A stretch of DNA of 64,000 nt from JABMPR01 sp964508765 (GTDB lineage: Bacteria > Fidelibacterota > UBA8477 > JABMPR01), in NCBI GenBank assembly GCA_964508765.1, contig CAZDVD010000003.1, positions 79,467-143,466 on the forward strand. The letters are read 5' to 3'. A program made the position numbers and the translations under genes. This document shows positions 17,220-26,405 of the stretch, one piece after another. The stretch's first letter is position 1, and every line of letters begins with the position of its first letter. The notes under the pieces are model-generated. The model was not told the origin of the DNA. It was given only the letters and a program-made list of their open reading frames with translations, and made no database searches.

Positions 17220-19010
17220 TTAGTCCTGCAGGTTATTCAATTCTTGTTGTACAAATTCAACCAGCTCCTTTAGGGTATCAGCTGAAAAATCAAACTTGAT
17301 GCCCATCGCTTCCCATACCTCTGGTAATGGCTTGGAGCTTCCGAGACTCAGGCCTTTGATATATCCCTTTAGAGCCGCTTCAGGATCTTCTTTGTACAGG
17401 CGATAGACCTGAAGTGCACCAAGTTGGGCAATGCCATATTCAACATAATAGAAAGGCATTCCGAAGATGTGGAGCTGACGCTGCCAGCCATTCTTTCTGT
17501 AATGATCGTATCCATCCCAGTTCATCAATCCAGATGTAAAGCGACCATTGAGTTCATCAAAATAGGCATCGCGCTCTTCAACAGTGTGGTCAGGATTCAA
17601 ATAGACCCAATGCTGGAAAGCATCTACAGTGGCGCACCATGGGAAGAAGGAAATAATGCCTTCGAGGTGTTCGCGACGCGCTCTGATATGATCCTTAGGA
17701 TCATAAAATTTATTCCATCGTTCCGCGGTAAATAACTCCATACTCATAGAAGCGGTTTCGGCCATTTCAGAAGGTGTATCACGGTAGTGAATCATGGGCT
17801 CGTCATTGGTGAGGAAAGTGTGCATGGCGTGTCCGCCTTCATGGCACATGGTAACCACATCACGATGGGTTCCAGCTGCGTTCATAAAAATGAAAGGCAT
17901 ACCTGTGGTTTCAAGACCATAGTTGTAGCCGCCAGGGGCTTTGCCTTTCCGCGATTCTAGATCGAATAGGTCAGCTGCTTTCATGGCTTTCAGATTTTTA
18001 CCAAATTGTGGATGAATCTCACTGAAAATGTTCATGGCATGTTCAAGTAACTCAGCACCTGTTTTGAATGGTTTCAAGGCTTCCTGACCTTCAGGTTCAC
18101 CAGCTCCATCCCAGGGGCGATAATCATCTGCTTTTAGACCCAGCTTATCACGGTGAGATTCACCAATTTTTTTAGCAAGAGGAACGATATGTTCTTCAAT
18201 GGCATTCTGGAAGTTGACGGCGTCTTGAGGGGTATAATCAAAGCGTTGGTGCTGATCATGGCTAAAATCTCGGTAGTTATCATACCCGGCATTTTTGGCG
18301 GTCTCGACACGCAGCTTCAGCATGTCATTATATATCCGGTCAGCTTCATCTTTAATGGAGTAGCGTTTTTCGCTGATAGCTAACCAGGCTTCTTTACGTT
18401 TAGTTCTATCAGAAGACTGTAGTCTCACAGAAGCCTTGGGCATGGGCATTTCTTCACCATCCAATGTGACGGTGAGTCCACCGGTGAGTTGATCGTACTG
18501 GGTGCTCAGCTTGGAGATTTCTGCTGATAATTCAACATTTTCTTCCCGGAATAATTCAAGTTCACGTCTAAGCTTTTTCTTCAGTTGGCCAAAACGATCA
18601 TCTGGTAAATTAGAGAATGCGGGATGGTTGACGATCATTTTCTCAACAACATTGGCAGCTTTTTCCAATTCTGGGGAAATTTTTGTGGCAAATAATTCGT
18701 GACGATCCAGATATTCCTGATTTGTGGTTTCACGAGACATATTGATATATGACCAGGCATTCTGCTCATGAAAAACACTCAGAGTTTCACTGTAGTGCAG
18801 GATTAATTGCGCCAAATCTTCGCTATTGCTGATCTGACTATTGGTCAGAGATTCAAAATAAGGTTTCAAATCTTCCCATGAGTTTATAGTTAAATCGATT
18901 GGGATAAAGTTGGTTGGTTGGTACATATCTAGCTCCTCATTGTAAAAACGTTCAAACTGTGGCCATGTTACACGAGTCCCTTTCTGAAACAAGGGCATTT
19001 TCTGTGCCAA
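17220..19010 (-). CDS. M3 family oligoendopeptidase (PepF-like)
   Basis: The 596-residue protein has the M3 zinc site HEGGHAMH at about residues 385-392, with the third ligand Glu downstream in SEMAETASMSMELF. The N-terminal half is helical and the C-terminal region (PFYYVEYGIAQLGALQVYRLYKEDPEAAL) matches oligopeptidase F. It cuts short peptides inside the cell. It is the first gene of a three-gene leftward operon with the M20 dipeptidase and hemolysin III protein, and it diverges from the arsenite exporter. Length is normal for the family. Confidence 0.92.
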   Translation of the reverse strand: MAQKMPLFQKGTRVTWPQFERFYNEELDMYQPTNFIPIDLTINSWEDLKPYFESLTNSQISNSEDLAQLILHYSETLSVFHEQNAWSYINMSRETTNQEYLDRHELFATKISPELEKAANVVEKMIVNHPAFSNLPDDRFGQLKKKLRRELELFREENVELSAEISKLSTQYDQLTGGLTVTLDGEEMPMPKASVRLQSSDRTKRKEAWLAISEKRYSIKDEADRIYNDMLKLRVETAKNAGYDNYRDFSHDQHQRFDYTPQDAVNFQNAIEEHIVPLAKKIGESHRDKLGLKADDYRPWDGAGEPEGQEALKPFKTGAELLEHAMNIFSEIHPQFGKNLKAMKAADLFDLESRKGKAPGGYNYGLETTGMPFIFMNAAGTHRDVVTMCHEGGHAMHTFLTNDEPMIHYRDTPSEMAETASMSMELFTAERWNKFYDPKDHIRARREHLEGIISFFPWCATVDAFQHWVYLNPDHTVEERDAYFDELNGRFTSGLMNWDGYDHYRKNGWQRQLHIFGMPFYYVEYGIAQLGALQVYRLYKEDPEAALKGYIKGLSLGSSKPLPEVWEAMGIKFDFSADTLKELVEFVQQELNNLQD

Positions 19011-19103
19011 GGAGATGAGTCAATTCCTCACTTTGGTGAACGTAATTATTGGTTAACATGCTGGCGACGGGGGTCTGGTCGAACATTAGAAGGGTTTGCA
19101 CGC

Positions 19104-20147
19104 ATGGAAAAAACCGGGAAAAAGCTCAGTTTCCTCGATCGATATCTCACACTTTGGATACTTCTGTTTATGGCGGCTGGTGTCCTGGCTGGATATGCGA
19201 TGCCAGGTATAAGCGAGTTCTGGAATAGTATGCAGTCTGGTACCACCAATATTCCCATCGCCATTGGTTTGATTGTCATGATGTATCCACCGCTGGCCAA
19301 GGTTCGCTACGAACGTCTTGGCAGTCTTTTTAGAGATGTGCCGGTTCTGAGCTTTTCATTGATTCTAAACTGGGTCATCGGACCACTGCTTATGTTCCTG
19401 TTGGCCATCGTATTCCTCCAGGGATATCCCCACTATATGACAGGCCTGATTCTCATTGGGCTGGCTCGTTGTATTGCCATGGTTATTGTCTGGAGCGATC
19501 TGGCAGGAGGGGATCGAGAGTATACGGCAGGTCTCGTGGCTCTCAACTCAATATTTCAGATTCTTTTCTTCTCACTATTTGCGTACCTGTATCTCACTGT
19601 CTTTCCAGCCTGGTTCGGATTCGAGCTTGAAGCAGCCAGTATTTCCATGCTGGAGATTGCGAAAAGTGTAGGGATCTATCTGGGGATCCCCTTTTTTGCA
19701 GGCTTGATGTCCCGCCTGATTCTCATGCGAATGAAAGGGGAGGAATGGTACAATAAAATATTTATCAAAACAATCAGTCCAATCACTCTGGTAGCATTGC
19801 TATTTACCATCTTTGTGATGTTTTCCTTGAAAGGTGAGCTCATTGTTGAAATTCCCCTTGATGTATTGAGAATTGCACTGCCTCTGGTCATTTACTTCTT
19901 GATCATGTTTTTTCTGTCTTTTTATCTCGGCAGAAGAATCAGTGACTCATATGAGAAGGTGACTTCCCTGGCGTTCACCGCAGCCAGTAACAATTTTGAA
20001 TTGGCTATTGCAGTTGCTGTAGCAGTGTTTGGAATCAATTCAGGGGAGGCTTTTGCAGCAGTCATTGGACCACTGGTTGAGGTCCCAGTCCTCATCGCCC
20101 TGGTGAATGTGTCGCTACGTTTCAAGTCTTCGTTTGAAACGACCTAA
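19104..20147 (+). CDS. acr3: ACR3-type arsenite efflux permease
   Basis: A 347-residue protein with about ten membrane helices of the bile-acid/sodium symporter superfamily. The ACR3 hallmarks are PIAIGLIVMMYPPLAKVRYE, LILIGLARCIAMVIVWSDLAGGD, which includes the conserved cysteine, GLVALNSIFQ and the late FTAASNNFELAIAVAVAVFG. It exports arsenite, driven by the proton gradient. Unusually there is no arsR or arsC neighbour; the gene stands alone, divergent from the oligopeptidase. A weak RBS (AGAAGG) lies about 10 bases before the ATG. An ArsC-like gene is 18 kb away. Confidence 0.9.
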   Translation: MEKTGKKLSFLDRYLTLWILLFMAAGVLAGYAMPGISEFWNSMQSGTTNIPIAIGLIVMMYPPLAKVRYERLGSLFRDVPVLSFSLILNWVIGPLLMFLLAIVFLQGYPHYMTGLILIGLARCIAMVIVWSDLAGGDREYTAGLVALNSIFQILFFSLFAYLYLTVFPAWFGFELEAASISMLEIAKSVGIYLGIPFFAGLMSRLILMRMKGEEWYNKIFIKTISPITLVALLFTIFVMFSLKGELIVEIPLDVLRIALPLVIYFLIMFFLSFYLGRRISDSYEKVTSLAFTAASNNFELAIAVAVAVFGINSGEAFAAVIGPLVEVPVLIALVNVSLRFKSSFETT

Positions 20148-20168
20148 ATTGATATTGAAAGGAATTCC

Positions 20169-21011
20169 ATGCAGATAGGAACCTATAAATTGACATCTCT
20201 GGTTACATCCACTTTTGCCCTGGATGGGGGAGCCATGTTTGGTGTTGTGCCCAAGACACTTTGGTCAAAACAGGTTGAAGTAGATGATTTAAACCGCATT
20301 GATATGGTGACGCGAACCCTGCTATTAGAGTCCAAGGATAGAAAAATTCTTATTGATACAGGCAATGGCGATAAATGGAAACCTCGCCACAAAGAAATCT
20401 TCAAGATTGAATTGGATTCCTATATTCTGCCCCAGAGTCTGGCAACCCGAGGTATCAGTGTCGACGACATTACGGATGTTATTTGCACCCATTTGCATTT
20501 CGATCATGTTGGTGGGAATACCAGAATCGAGAATGGTAAAGTGGTTCCTGTTTTCCCCAATGCTACGTATTGGGTTCAATCAGAAAACTGGAAACTGGCC
20601 AATAGTCCCTCAGAAAAAGACCGAGCCAGTTATCTCACTGAAAACTGGGCTGTTTTGGCTGAGAACGGCATGCTGCAAATTTTAAATTCAGAGCGTGAAC
20701 TGTTTGATGATATCAAGTTGGAAATCGTACATGGCCATACGCTTGGTCAGCAGTTGCCTGTCATTTCTGATGGGACCTCAACTCTCATGTATGGCGCTGA
20801 TCTCTTCCCCATGAAAGCGCATATTCCCATACCGTGGGTTATGGCTTATGACAATGAGCCCATGCGCAGCATTGCCGAGAAAAAACGAATCTTGCCCGAT
20901 CTGCTGGATAGGGATGCCATGATATTCTTTGAGCATGATCCTCACACCATCGCCTGTAAGCTTACCTCAACTGAAAAGGGGATCTTTGGCGGTGAGGATA
21001 TCACGATTTAA
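20169..21011 (+). CDS. Metallo-beta-lactamase-fold hydrolase
   Basis: A 280-residue protein with the MBL metal motif THLHFDHVGG (about residues 111-120), a second site around HGHTLGQQ, and Asp in YGADLFPMKAH. A late histidine (FEHDPH) completes the site. It belongs to the single-domain hydrolases related to N-acyl-homoserine-lactone and phosphonate enzymes; the start lacks a signal peptide, so it is cytoplasmic. It follows the arsenite exporter by 21 bases and precedes queG by 10, suggesting one transcript. The substrate is unknown. Confidence 0.87.
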   Translation: MQIGTYKLTSLVTSTFALDGGAMFGVVPKTLWSKQVEVDDLNRIDMVTRTLLLESKDRKILIDTGNGDKWKPRHKEIFKIELDSYILPQSLATRGISVDDITDVICTHLHFDHVGGNTRIENGKVVPVFPNATYWVQSENWKLANSPSEKDRASYLTENWAVLAENGMLQILNSERELFDDIKLEIVHGHTLGQQLPVISDGTSTLMYGADLFPMKAHIPIPWVMAYDNEPMRSIAEKKRILPDLLDRDAMIFFEHDPHTIACKLTSTEKGIFGGEDITI

Positions 21012-21021
21012 GTAATCCATT

Positions 21022-21969
21022 ATGTTAAAGTATACTGATCTTCAGCAATTCGGTTCTGAGCTTGGAATCCATAAAATCGGGGTGGCTGCTGTTCAAAGTA
21101 TTGAATCTGACAGGCTGAATGAGTGGCTGAACCGTGGCTATCAGGCTGAGATGTCTTACCTGGAGCGGAATCTGGAGAAGCGTTTGGATCCCAGTGTACT
21201 GCTGTCAGGAGCGAAATCTGTCATTTCTATTTTTGTGAATTATCACCAGGATGAAAAGTTGCCTGATCTGGATGGGGTTATTTCCAAATATGCCAGGAGT
21301 GTAGACTACCATACCGTCCTCAAGGATATGCTCCATGAATTGGCTAATCAGCTTCATGCAGATCAAGTTGAGGGATTAAGTCGCAAGGAGAAAGCTCGAC
21401 TATTTCGAGTGTTTGTCGATTCTGCACCTGTCATGGAGAAAAATTGGGCTATAGCAGCTGGTATTGGGTGGCAGGGGAAACATAGCAATATTATCACCCG
21501 CGAGTATGGCAGCTGGGGTTTCTTGGGTGAAATTATCACTACTGAGGAATTCGATCAATATAATCTGGAGGTTCCTGACTTATGTGGGACTTGTACTGCT
21601 TGTATTGATGCCTGTCCCACTCAAGCCATCACTGAGCCCTATGTTGTGGATGGTTCAAAATGTATATCCTACGCCACCATAGAGCTTGATGCTGAAACAC
21701 CCATTCCTGATGAATTAAAGTCAAATATGGGTGATTGGATATTTGGCTGCGATATTTGCCAGGATGTCTGTCCCTGGAATCGCTTTGCGAAACCATCTCA
21801 AGTTCAGGCATTGTTGCCTATTGAAGCATTAAAGCAAGGTGGTGTTCCTGATTTTGGAGAGATGGACGGGGATACGTTTAAAGAAATATTTGCATCGACC
21901 CCCCTGGACCGTCCTGGCCTGAAGGGTCTACAGCGAAATCAAGCTGTTAGGCATCCATCGAAGAAATAA
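21022..21969 (+). CDS. queG: Epoxyqueuosine reductase QueG
   Basis: The 315-residue protein matches QueG: an N-terminal cobalamin-binding domain (VFVDSAPVMEKNWAIAAGIGWQGKHSNIITREYGSW), then two [4Fe-4S] ferredoxin clusters with cysteines in CGTCTACIDACPTQAI and CDICQDVCPWN. It reduces epoxyqueuosine to queuosine at position 34 of tRNAs for Asp, Asn, His and Tyr. It is at the short end of the family and ends soon after the second cluster domain (LKGLQRNQAVRHPSKK), without the HEAT-like tail some relatives have. Its last 23 bases overlap the convergent small gene. Confidence 0.92.
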   Translation: MLKYTDLQQFGSELGIHKIGVAAVQSIESDRLNEWLNRGYQAEMSYLERNLEKRLDPSVLLSGAKSVISIFVNYHQDEKLPDLDGVISKYARSVDYHTVLKDMLHELANQLHADQVEGLSRKEKARLFRVFVDSAPVMEKNWAIAAGIGWQGKHSNIITREYGSWGFLGEIITTEEFDQYNLEVPDLCGTCTACIDACPTQAITEPYVVDGSKCISYATIELDAETPIPDELKSNMGDWIFGCDICQDVCPWNRFAKPSQVQALLPIEALKQGGVPDFGEMDGDTFKEIFASTPLDRPGLKGLQRNQAVRHPSKK

Positions 21970-22333
21970 GCTCAACCTTCCAGTTTTCATCAACCCACAA
22001 CATGAGAATATTCATTTCAAGATTCCAGGTTGCCATAATTTTGGCTGCCTGCGTGAGCTGTTCCATGTGCTTCTCTTTGGAAACAGGATTTCCAGCACAG
22101 TCGTGATGAGCTACCAGGGCGAGTTGTTTGGATTTGTGTTTATCTCGAGATACTAATATTCTTTTCAGAATGAGACGTGATGCTGTGGCTGTTGAAGCCA
22201 TAATCTTGTCTGGACCTGCTTCGGTGATAACGTCAATATAGGTAGCGCCAGTGTATGCTTTCATCCACGCATTAACTGTGTCTTGAACGCGACCATCCAT
22301 ACAATTAATTACAGCAGCAAACTTGGGTTTCAT
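21947..22333 (-). CDS. Small beta-carbonic-anhydrase-like protein
   Basis: A 128-residue protein with the beta-carbonic anhydrase zinc signature in reduced form: CMDGR (C11, D13, R15, matching CxDxR) and HHDC (H76 and C79, matching HxxC). The rest is much shorter than a usual 200-residue enzyme and lacks most of its helices. A family of such small putative carbonic anhydrases is known, but activity is not shown. It could hydrate CO2 or simply bind zinc. The 3' end overlaps queG on the other strand by 23 bases. It is probably the second gene after nagZ's short leftward group, 11 bases apart from it. Confidence 0.65.
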   Translation of the reverse strand: MKPKFAAVINCMDGRVQDTVNAWMKAYTGATYIDVITEAGPDKIMASTATASRLILKRILVSRDKHKSKQLALVAHHDCAGNPVSKEKHMEQLTQAAKIMATWNLEMNILMLWVDENWKVELISSMDA

Positions 22334-22344
22334 GTGGACTTTCC

Positions 22345-23502
22345 TTAATCTGAAGTTGGATCCAGGCCAGTGGACAGCCTGCTTTTTAAATCTATGATAC
22401 GAGCATATGATTCGTGAATACGCTGAGGGTCGATTTGTCCATCTGCGATGGCTTGAAGCACGATATCTTTAATTTTCGAGGGAAGATTCTTATCTAGATC
22501 CAGGGGATCAGAGAACTGTAGGATATCACAGCCGGCATTGATGGCGGCGATGACAATCTCTTCCAAATCAAAGCGTTTGATAATTGCGCCCATTTGTAGA
22601 TCGTCAGTAATCACCACACCTGAAAAACCTATTTCATCTCTCAGGATCACCTGAATATGCGCGTTAGAAATGGAAGCTGGATATTTTGAATCAACATTTC
22701 TATCCATGAGATGCCCAGCCATGATCATGTCGACTCGAGCGGAGTCAACCAGGCGCTTAAAGGGCACTTGTTCTGAAGATCGCCAAGTACTGCTGATATC
22801 GGTGATACCGTTATGTGAATCCTCTCTCGAACTTCCATGGCCAGGATAATGCTTTATGGTGGTCAATACACCAGCGTCGTTATGGGCTCGAATAAACGCT
22901 TCGCTATAGTCAAATACCACCCCAGGGTTTCTCGAGAAACTTCGGTTGAGTTGACCAATGGCTGGCGAAATTCGATTGATGTTTACATCCACTACTGGAG
23001 CCAGGTTCACATTTAGTCCGGTTTGATGAATCTGGTCTGCCATACGAGAGTAGAGATCGTAGGATTCTCCAATACTCAGTTTTGCACCCACATGGGCGGC
23101 TGACGGAAATTCTTCAAAGCCCTGACTCTTACGGAGCCTTCTTACCTGTCCACCTTCTTCATCGACGGCTAAAAGGAGTGGCTGTTCAACCTCAAGTGCT
23201 TTGAGGCTTTTTACAAATATGCGAAATTGCCTACTATTTTTGATATTGTGTTTAAAAAAGATAATTCCACCAATATCACCTCTGAGAATTTGTGTTCGTG
23301 TCAGCTCCGTGGCTTGAGCATTCAGGTGAGTCCCACGGATTCCGACCATAATCATTTGGCCAATTTTTCGCTCAATAGATACTTGATCAAGGGAATCAAG
23401 GAGAGCCTGTGTCTGGCCACTGGCTGTGAAGCTAAAAAGACACACTAATACAAAATAGACAACTGTCTTTGAAAGGTGATTGAATGTGCTGTGTTGAATC
23501 AT
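22345..23502 (-). CDS. nagZ: Glycoside hydrolase family 3, beta-N-acetylhexosaminidase (NagZ-like)
   Basis: The 385-residue protein has a signal sequence (VVYFVLVCLFSFTASG) and the NagZ-type GH3 domain. The His of the His/Asp dyad is in KHYPGHGSSREDSHNG, the usual motif of this subgroup, and the nucleophile Asp is in VVITDDLQMGAI. It would release N-acetylglucosamine from peptidoglycan fragments or chitin. The signal implies export to the periplasm, unlike the cytoplasmic E. coli NagZ. It lies upstream of the small carbonic-anhydrase-like gene in the same direction. Confidence 0.87.
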   Translation of the reverse strand: MIQHSTFNHLSKTVVYFVLVCLFSFTASGQTQALLDSLDQVSIERKIGQMIMVGIRGTHLNAQATELTRTQILRGDIGGIIFFKHNIKNSRQFRIFVKSLKALEVEQPLLLAVDEEGGQVRRLRKSQGFEEFPSAAHVGAKLSIGESYDLYSRMADQIHQTGLNVNLAPVVDVNINRISPAIGQLNRSFSRNPGVVFDYSEAFIRAHNDAGVLTTIKHYPGHGSSREDSHNGITDISSTWRSSEQVPFKRLVDSARVDMIMAGHLMDRNVDSKYPASISNAHIQVILRDEIGFSGVVITDDLQMGAIIKRFDLEEIVIAAINAGCDILQFSDPLDLDKNLPSKIKDIVLQAIADGQIDPQRIHESYARIIDLKSRLSTGLDPTSD

Positions 23503-23627
23503 AGAGCCATGAAGCTAGACGAGTTTATGAAAACTATCAAGTATTTGCAGACTGAGTCGGATATTAATTATGGTTCAAATCAGTCTGCCAATCCGGCCAT
23601 CCTACCCAACAGCCAATGAGAATACAG

Positions 23628-23690
23628 GCCATTATGGCATGAGTATGTCAAAAGCGAGATCGCTAAATTGTATAAATGCGCCATTATGGC
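23628..23690 (+). promoter_or_regulatory. Pair of GCCATTATGGC operators upstream of hsp20
   Basis: The 11-base near-palindrome GCCATTATGGC (GCCAT-T-ATGGC) occurs twice, at 23628-23638 and 23680-23690, in the same direction and 52 bases apart, about five helical turns. The copies also share a tail (TNAGNATG), so they are direct repeats of about 20 bases. This looks like a tandem operator for a regulator bound to both sites. It lies 90-150 bases before the small heat-shock gene. The repeat is seen directly; the role is inferred. Confidence 0.5.
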
Positions 23691-23780
23691 TTAAGAATGC
23701 ATGTGGCACGGGATTCGAATATAGTAAGGCTGTGTTTGAGTGATTGACAAAAGAATTAAACAATAAAAGGAGATAACACC

Positions 23781-24212
23781 ATGACACTCGTAAAAGCAGC
23801 CCGCCCAAGAATCAATAGAAGTTTTGACAACATGTTGAACAGCTTTTTTGAAGATATGAATTTTGACACTCAGAGAAGCAGCCTGTGGCGTCCAGCGATG
23901 GATGCTGTGGAGGATGAAAAGAACTTCGAATTGTCCTTCTCACTACCTGGTTTTGAAAAGGATGATATCACTGTCTCAGTGAAAAATAACACGCTCAACC
24001 TCAAAGCAACAAAGGCAGAGGTCAAGGAGGATGAAGGTCCGAAGTACCTAACGCGTGAGATCGCTCAAGGAAGTTATGAACGAAATATAGAACTTCCGGA
24101 GAATGTGAACACAGATAAGACCGCTGCCGAATACAAGAACGGCATTCTAACCTTGAGCATACCTAAGACCAAGGAAGCTCTTCCCAAGGAGATTGCAGTC
24201 ACAATCAAATAA
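23781..24212 (+). CDS. Hsp20/alpha-crystallin family small heat-shock protein
   Basis: A 143-residue chaperone with a short N-terminal arm (SFDNMLNSFFEDMNF) and an alpha-crystallin domain (about residues 38-135). It has the family blocks FELSFSLPGFEKDDITVSVKNNTLNLKA and AAEYKNGILTLSIPK, and the IXI-type anchor near the end (IAVTI). It holds unfolding proteins in the cytoplasm without ATP. The RBS AGGAGA sits 8 bases before the ATG. No CIRCE box was seen; two GCCATTATGGC repeats upstream may control it. Confidence 0.93.
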   Translation: MTLVKAARPRINRSFDNMLNSFFEDMNFDTQRSSLWRPAMDAVEDEKNFELSFSLPGFEKDDITVSVKNNTLNLKATKAEVKEDEGPKYLTREIAQGSYERNIELPENVNTDKTAAEYKNGILTLSIPKTKEALPKEIAVTIK

Positions 24213-24217
24213 ACCAT

Positions 24218-24242
24218 GTGAATTCGAGCCTTGCGAATTCAC
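24218..24242. repeat. Hairpin after hsp20
   Basis: GTGAATTCG and CGAATTCAC form a perfect 9-bp stem with a 7-base loop (AGCCTTG), starting 5 bases after the hsp20 stop. There is no T-run, so it is probably not the terminator itself; that follows at 24261. It may protect the message end or act as a pausing structure. Confidence 0.5.
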
Positions 24243-24260
24243 GACGAAGGTCAAACCACA

Positions 24261-24291
24261 AAAAAAGGGCTCAGAAACGAGCCCTTTTTTT
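24261..24291. terminator. Bidirectional terminator between hsp20 and acs
   Basis: AAAAAAGGGCTC and GAGCCCTTTTTT make a 12-bp stem around AGAAAC. The A-run on one side and T-run on the other let it end both the rightward hsp20 and leftward acs transcripts. Confidence 0.9.
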
Positions 24292-24305
24292 GTATAAGTT
24301 AAGTC

Positions 24306-26246
24306 TTATTTGCGTTCGGCAACCAGACTATCCACAACAGATGGATCAGCCAGTGTGGAAATATCACCCAGACTATCGAGTTCATTCTCGGCAATCTTAC
24401 GTAGAATTCTACGCATGATTTTACCAGAACGCGTCTTGGGCAACGCTGGTGTAAACTGAACCTTATCTGGTTTTGCGTGAGGTCCGATTTCCTTTTTAAC
24501 AGAAGCAGCGATGCCGGCCAGAATTTCGTCTGAACCTTCAACGCCAGCCATGAGAGTGACATAGGCATAAATACCCTGTCCCTTAATGTCATGCGGGTAT
24601 CCAACCACAGCTGCTTCGGCAACACCATTTGCTTTACCAATGGCGCCTTCAACTTCTGCCGTTCCGATTCTATGTCCGGAAATGTTCAATACATCATCAA
24701 CACGACCCGTAATCCAGTAGTCACCATCAATATCACGACGGGCACCATCACCACTAAAGTAGTAACCGGGGTACATTGAAAAATAAGCGAGTTTGAAGCG
24801 CTCATGATCACCATAAAGGGTTCTCATCATACCTGGCCAGGCAGCTTTCATAGCCAACAAACCAGACTTGTCGTTGCCTTCAATTTCTTTACCGTTTTCA
24901 GTAAGAAGTACTGGTTGAACACCAAAGAAAGGAATGGTTGCACTACCTGGTTTCAAAGGAGTAATACCTGGGAGAGGTGTAATAAGAATTCCACCTGTCT
25001 CTGTTTGCCACCAGGTATCTACGATAGGACATTTATCCTTGCCAACAATGCTATAGTACCAGTTCCATTCAGGAGACTTAATGGTTTCACCCACAGTACC
25101 CAGCAAGCGGAGCGAAGAAAGATCACGGCTCTCGACCCACTCATTTCCTTCACGCATCAATGCACGGAGGGCAGTTGGAGCTGTATAAAAAAGATTAACT
25201 TTATGTTTATCAACCACATCCCAGAAACGACCAAAATCTGGATAATTTGGAACACCTTCAAACATCACGGTAATGGCGCGGTTGGCCAATGGACCATATA
25301 CAATGTAGGAGTGACCTGTTACCCAACCTATATCAGCGGTACACCAGTAAACATCATCCTCATGATAATCAAAAACCAATTCATGGGTCAATGCTGCATA
25401 TACCAGATATCCACCTGTTGTGTGGAGTACACCCTTTGGTTTGCCGGTTGAACCTGAGGTATAAAGAATAAACAATGGATCTTCAGCATCCATTTCTTCA
25501 GGTGCACATACAGCATCAGCTTTAGCCATACCTTCGTGCCACCAGATATCTCTAGGGCTGTCCATCTTGATTTCTGCACCCGTTCTTTTGACCACAACGC
25601 AGGTCTCGATGGAAGGGGTTTCGGTGAGTGCTTTATCAGCATTGGATTTCATTGGAATATCAAGTTTGGTACCGCGTACACCAGTATCCTGAGTGATAAG
25701 TACCTTACATTCTGAATCATTGATACGATCACGCAGAGATTCAGGACTGAAAGCACCAAAAACGATTGAATGGATGGCACCAATCCGTGAACAGGCCAGC
25801 ATGGCAACAGATAATTCAGGAATCATCTGCATGTAGATACAAACACGGTCGCCTTTAACAACACCGTGATCCTTCAGGACATTAGCAAATTTTTGTACAT
25901 CACCGAGAAGTTCAGTATAGGTAAAAGTTTTGTCTTCACTGGGGTTATTGCCTTCCCAGATCAGTGCAGTTCTATCACCGTAGCCATCTTCAACATGGCG
26001 ATCGAGACAGTTATAGCTCACATTGAGCTTACCGCCTTCAAACCATTTGATATCAGCAGTGGTAAAATCATAATTAGCGACAGTGTCCCACTTTTTAAAC
26101 CATGTTAAACGTTCTGCTTGCTCAGCCCAGAACCCATCCTCGTCATTGACGGAACGGTCGTACATTTCCTGATATTGTTCCATTGACTTGATGTGTGCAT
26201 TGGCTGTGAATTCAGCAGCAGGATTAAATTTCTTTACCTCGCTCAT
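24306..26246 (-). CDS. acs: Acetyl-CoA synthetase (AMP-forming)
   Basis: The 646-residue ligase has the AMP-binding signature LYTSGSTGKPKGVLHTTGG, the ACS core WWQTETGGILITPLPGITPLKPGSATIPFFG, YFSGDGARRDIDGDYWITGRVDDVLNISGHR, and the C-terminal PKTRSGKIMRRILRKIA with the conserved Lys that is acetylated in many species to switch the enzyme off. It activates acetate to acetyl-CoA. Length and motif order match the standard bacterial enzyme. It stands alone as a leftward gene, with about 160 bp to the next gene upstream. Confidence 0.96.
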   Translation of the reverse strand: MSEVKKFNPAAEFTANAHIKSMEQYQEMYDRSVNDEDGFWAEQAERLTWFKKWDTVANYDFTTADIKWFEGGKLNVSYNCLDRHVEDGYGDRTALIWEGNNPSEDKTFTYTELLGDVQKFANVLKDHGVVKGDRVCIYMQMIPELSVAMLACSRIGAIHSIVFGAFSPESLRDRINDSECKVLITQDTGVRGTKLDIPMKSNADKALTETPSIETCVVVKRTGAEIKMDSPRDIWWHEGMAKADAVCAPEEMDAEDPLFILYTSGSTGKPKGVLHTTGGYLVYAALTHELVFDYHEDDVYWCTADIGWVTGHSYIVYGPLANRAITVMFEGVPNYPDFGRFWDVVDKHKVNLFYTAPTALRALMREGNEWVESRDLSSLRLLGTVGETIKSPEWNWYYSIVGKDKCPIVDTWWQTETGGILITPLPGITPLKPGSATIPFFGVQPVLLTENGKEIEGNDKSGLLAMKAAWPGMMRTLYGDHERFKLAYFSMYPGYYFSGDGARRDIDGDYWITGRVDDVLNISGHRIGTAEVEGAIGKANGVAEAAVVGYPHDIKGQGIYAYVTLMAGVEGSDEILAGIAASVKKEIGPHAKPDKVQFTPALPKTRSGKIMRRILRKIAENELDSLGDISTLADPSVVDSLVAERK

Positions 26247-26405
26247 TTCGGCTCCCTTATAATCGTTATTTTTCCAAGATAATATTAGACGTCTTTATGC
26301 ATCTGCAAACAATGCGCCAAAAGTTTCAATACCAACTCATGATGGCATTAATATTTATTATTGCACAATTAAAAAAATCAGAGCCAGGTAAGGATAAAGT
26401 AACTC

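Noticed and set aside
23701..23718. Sigma-54-like TGGCACG before hsp20
   Set aside because: The -24 part is present but no TTGCW lies at the right distance, only TTCGAA, so it is not a convincing sigma-54 promoter.
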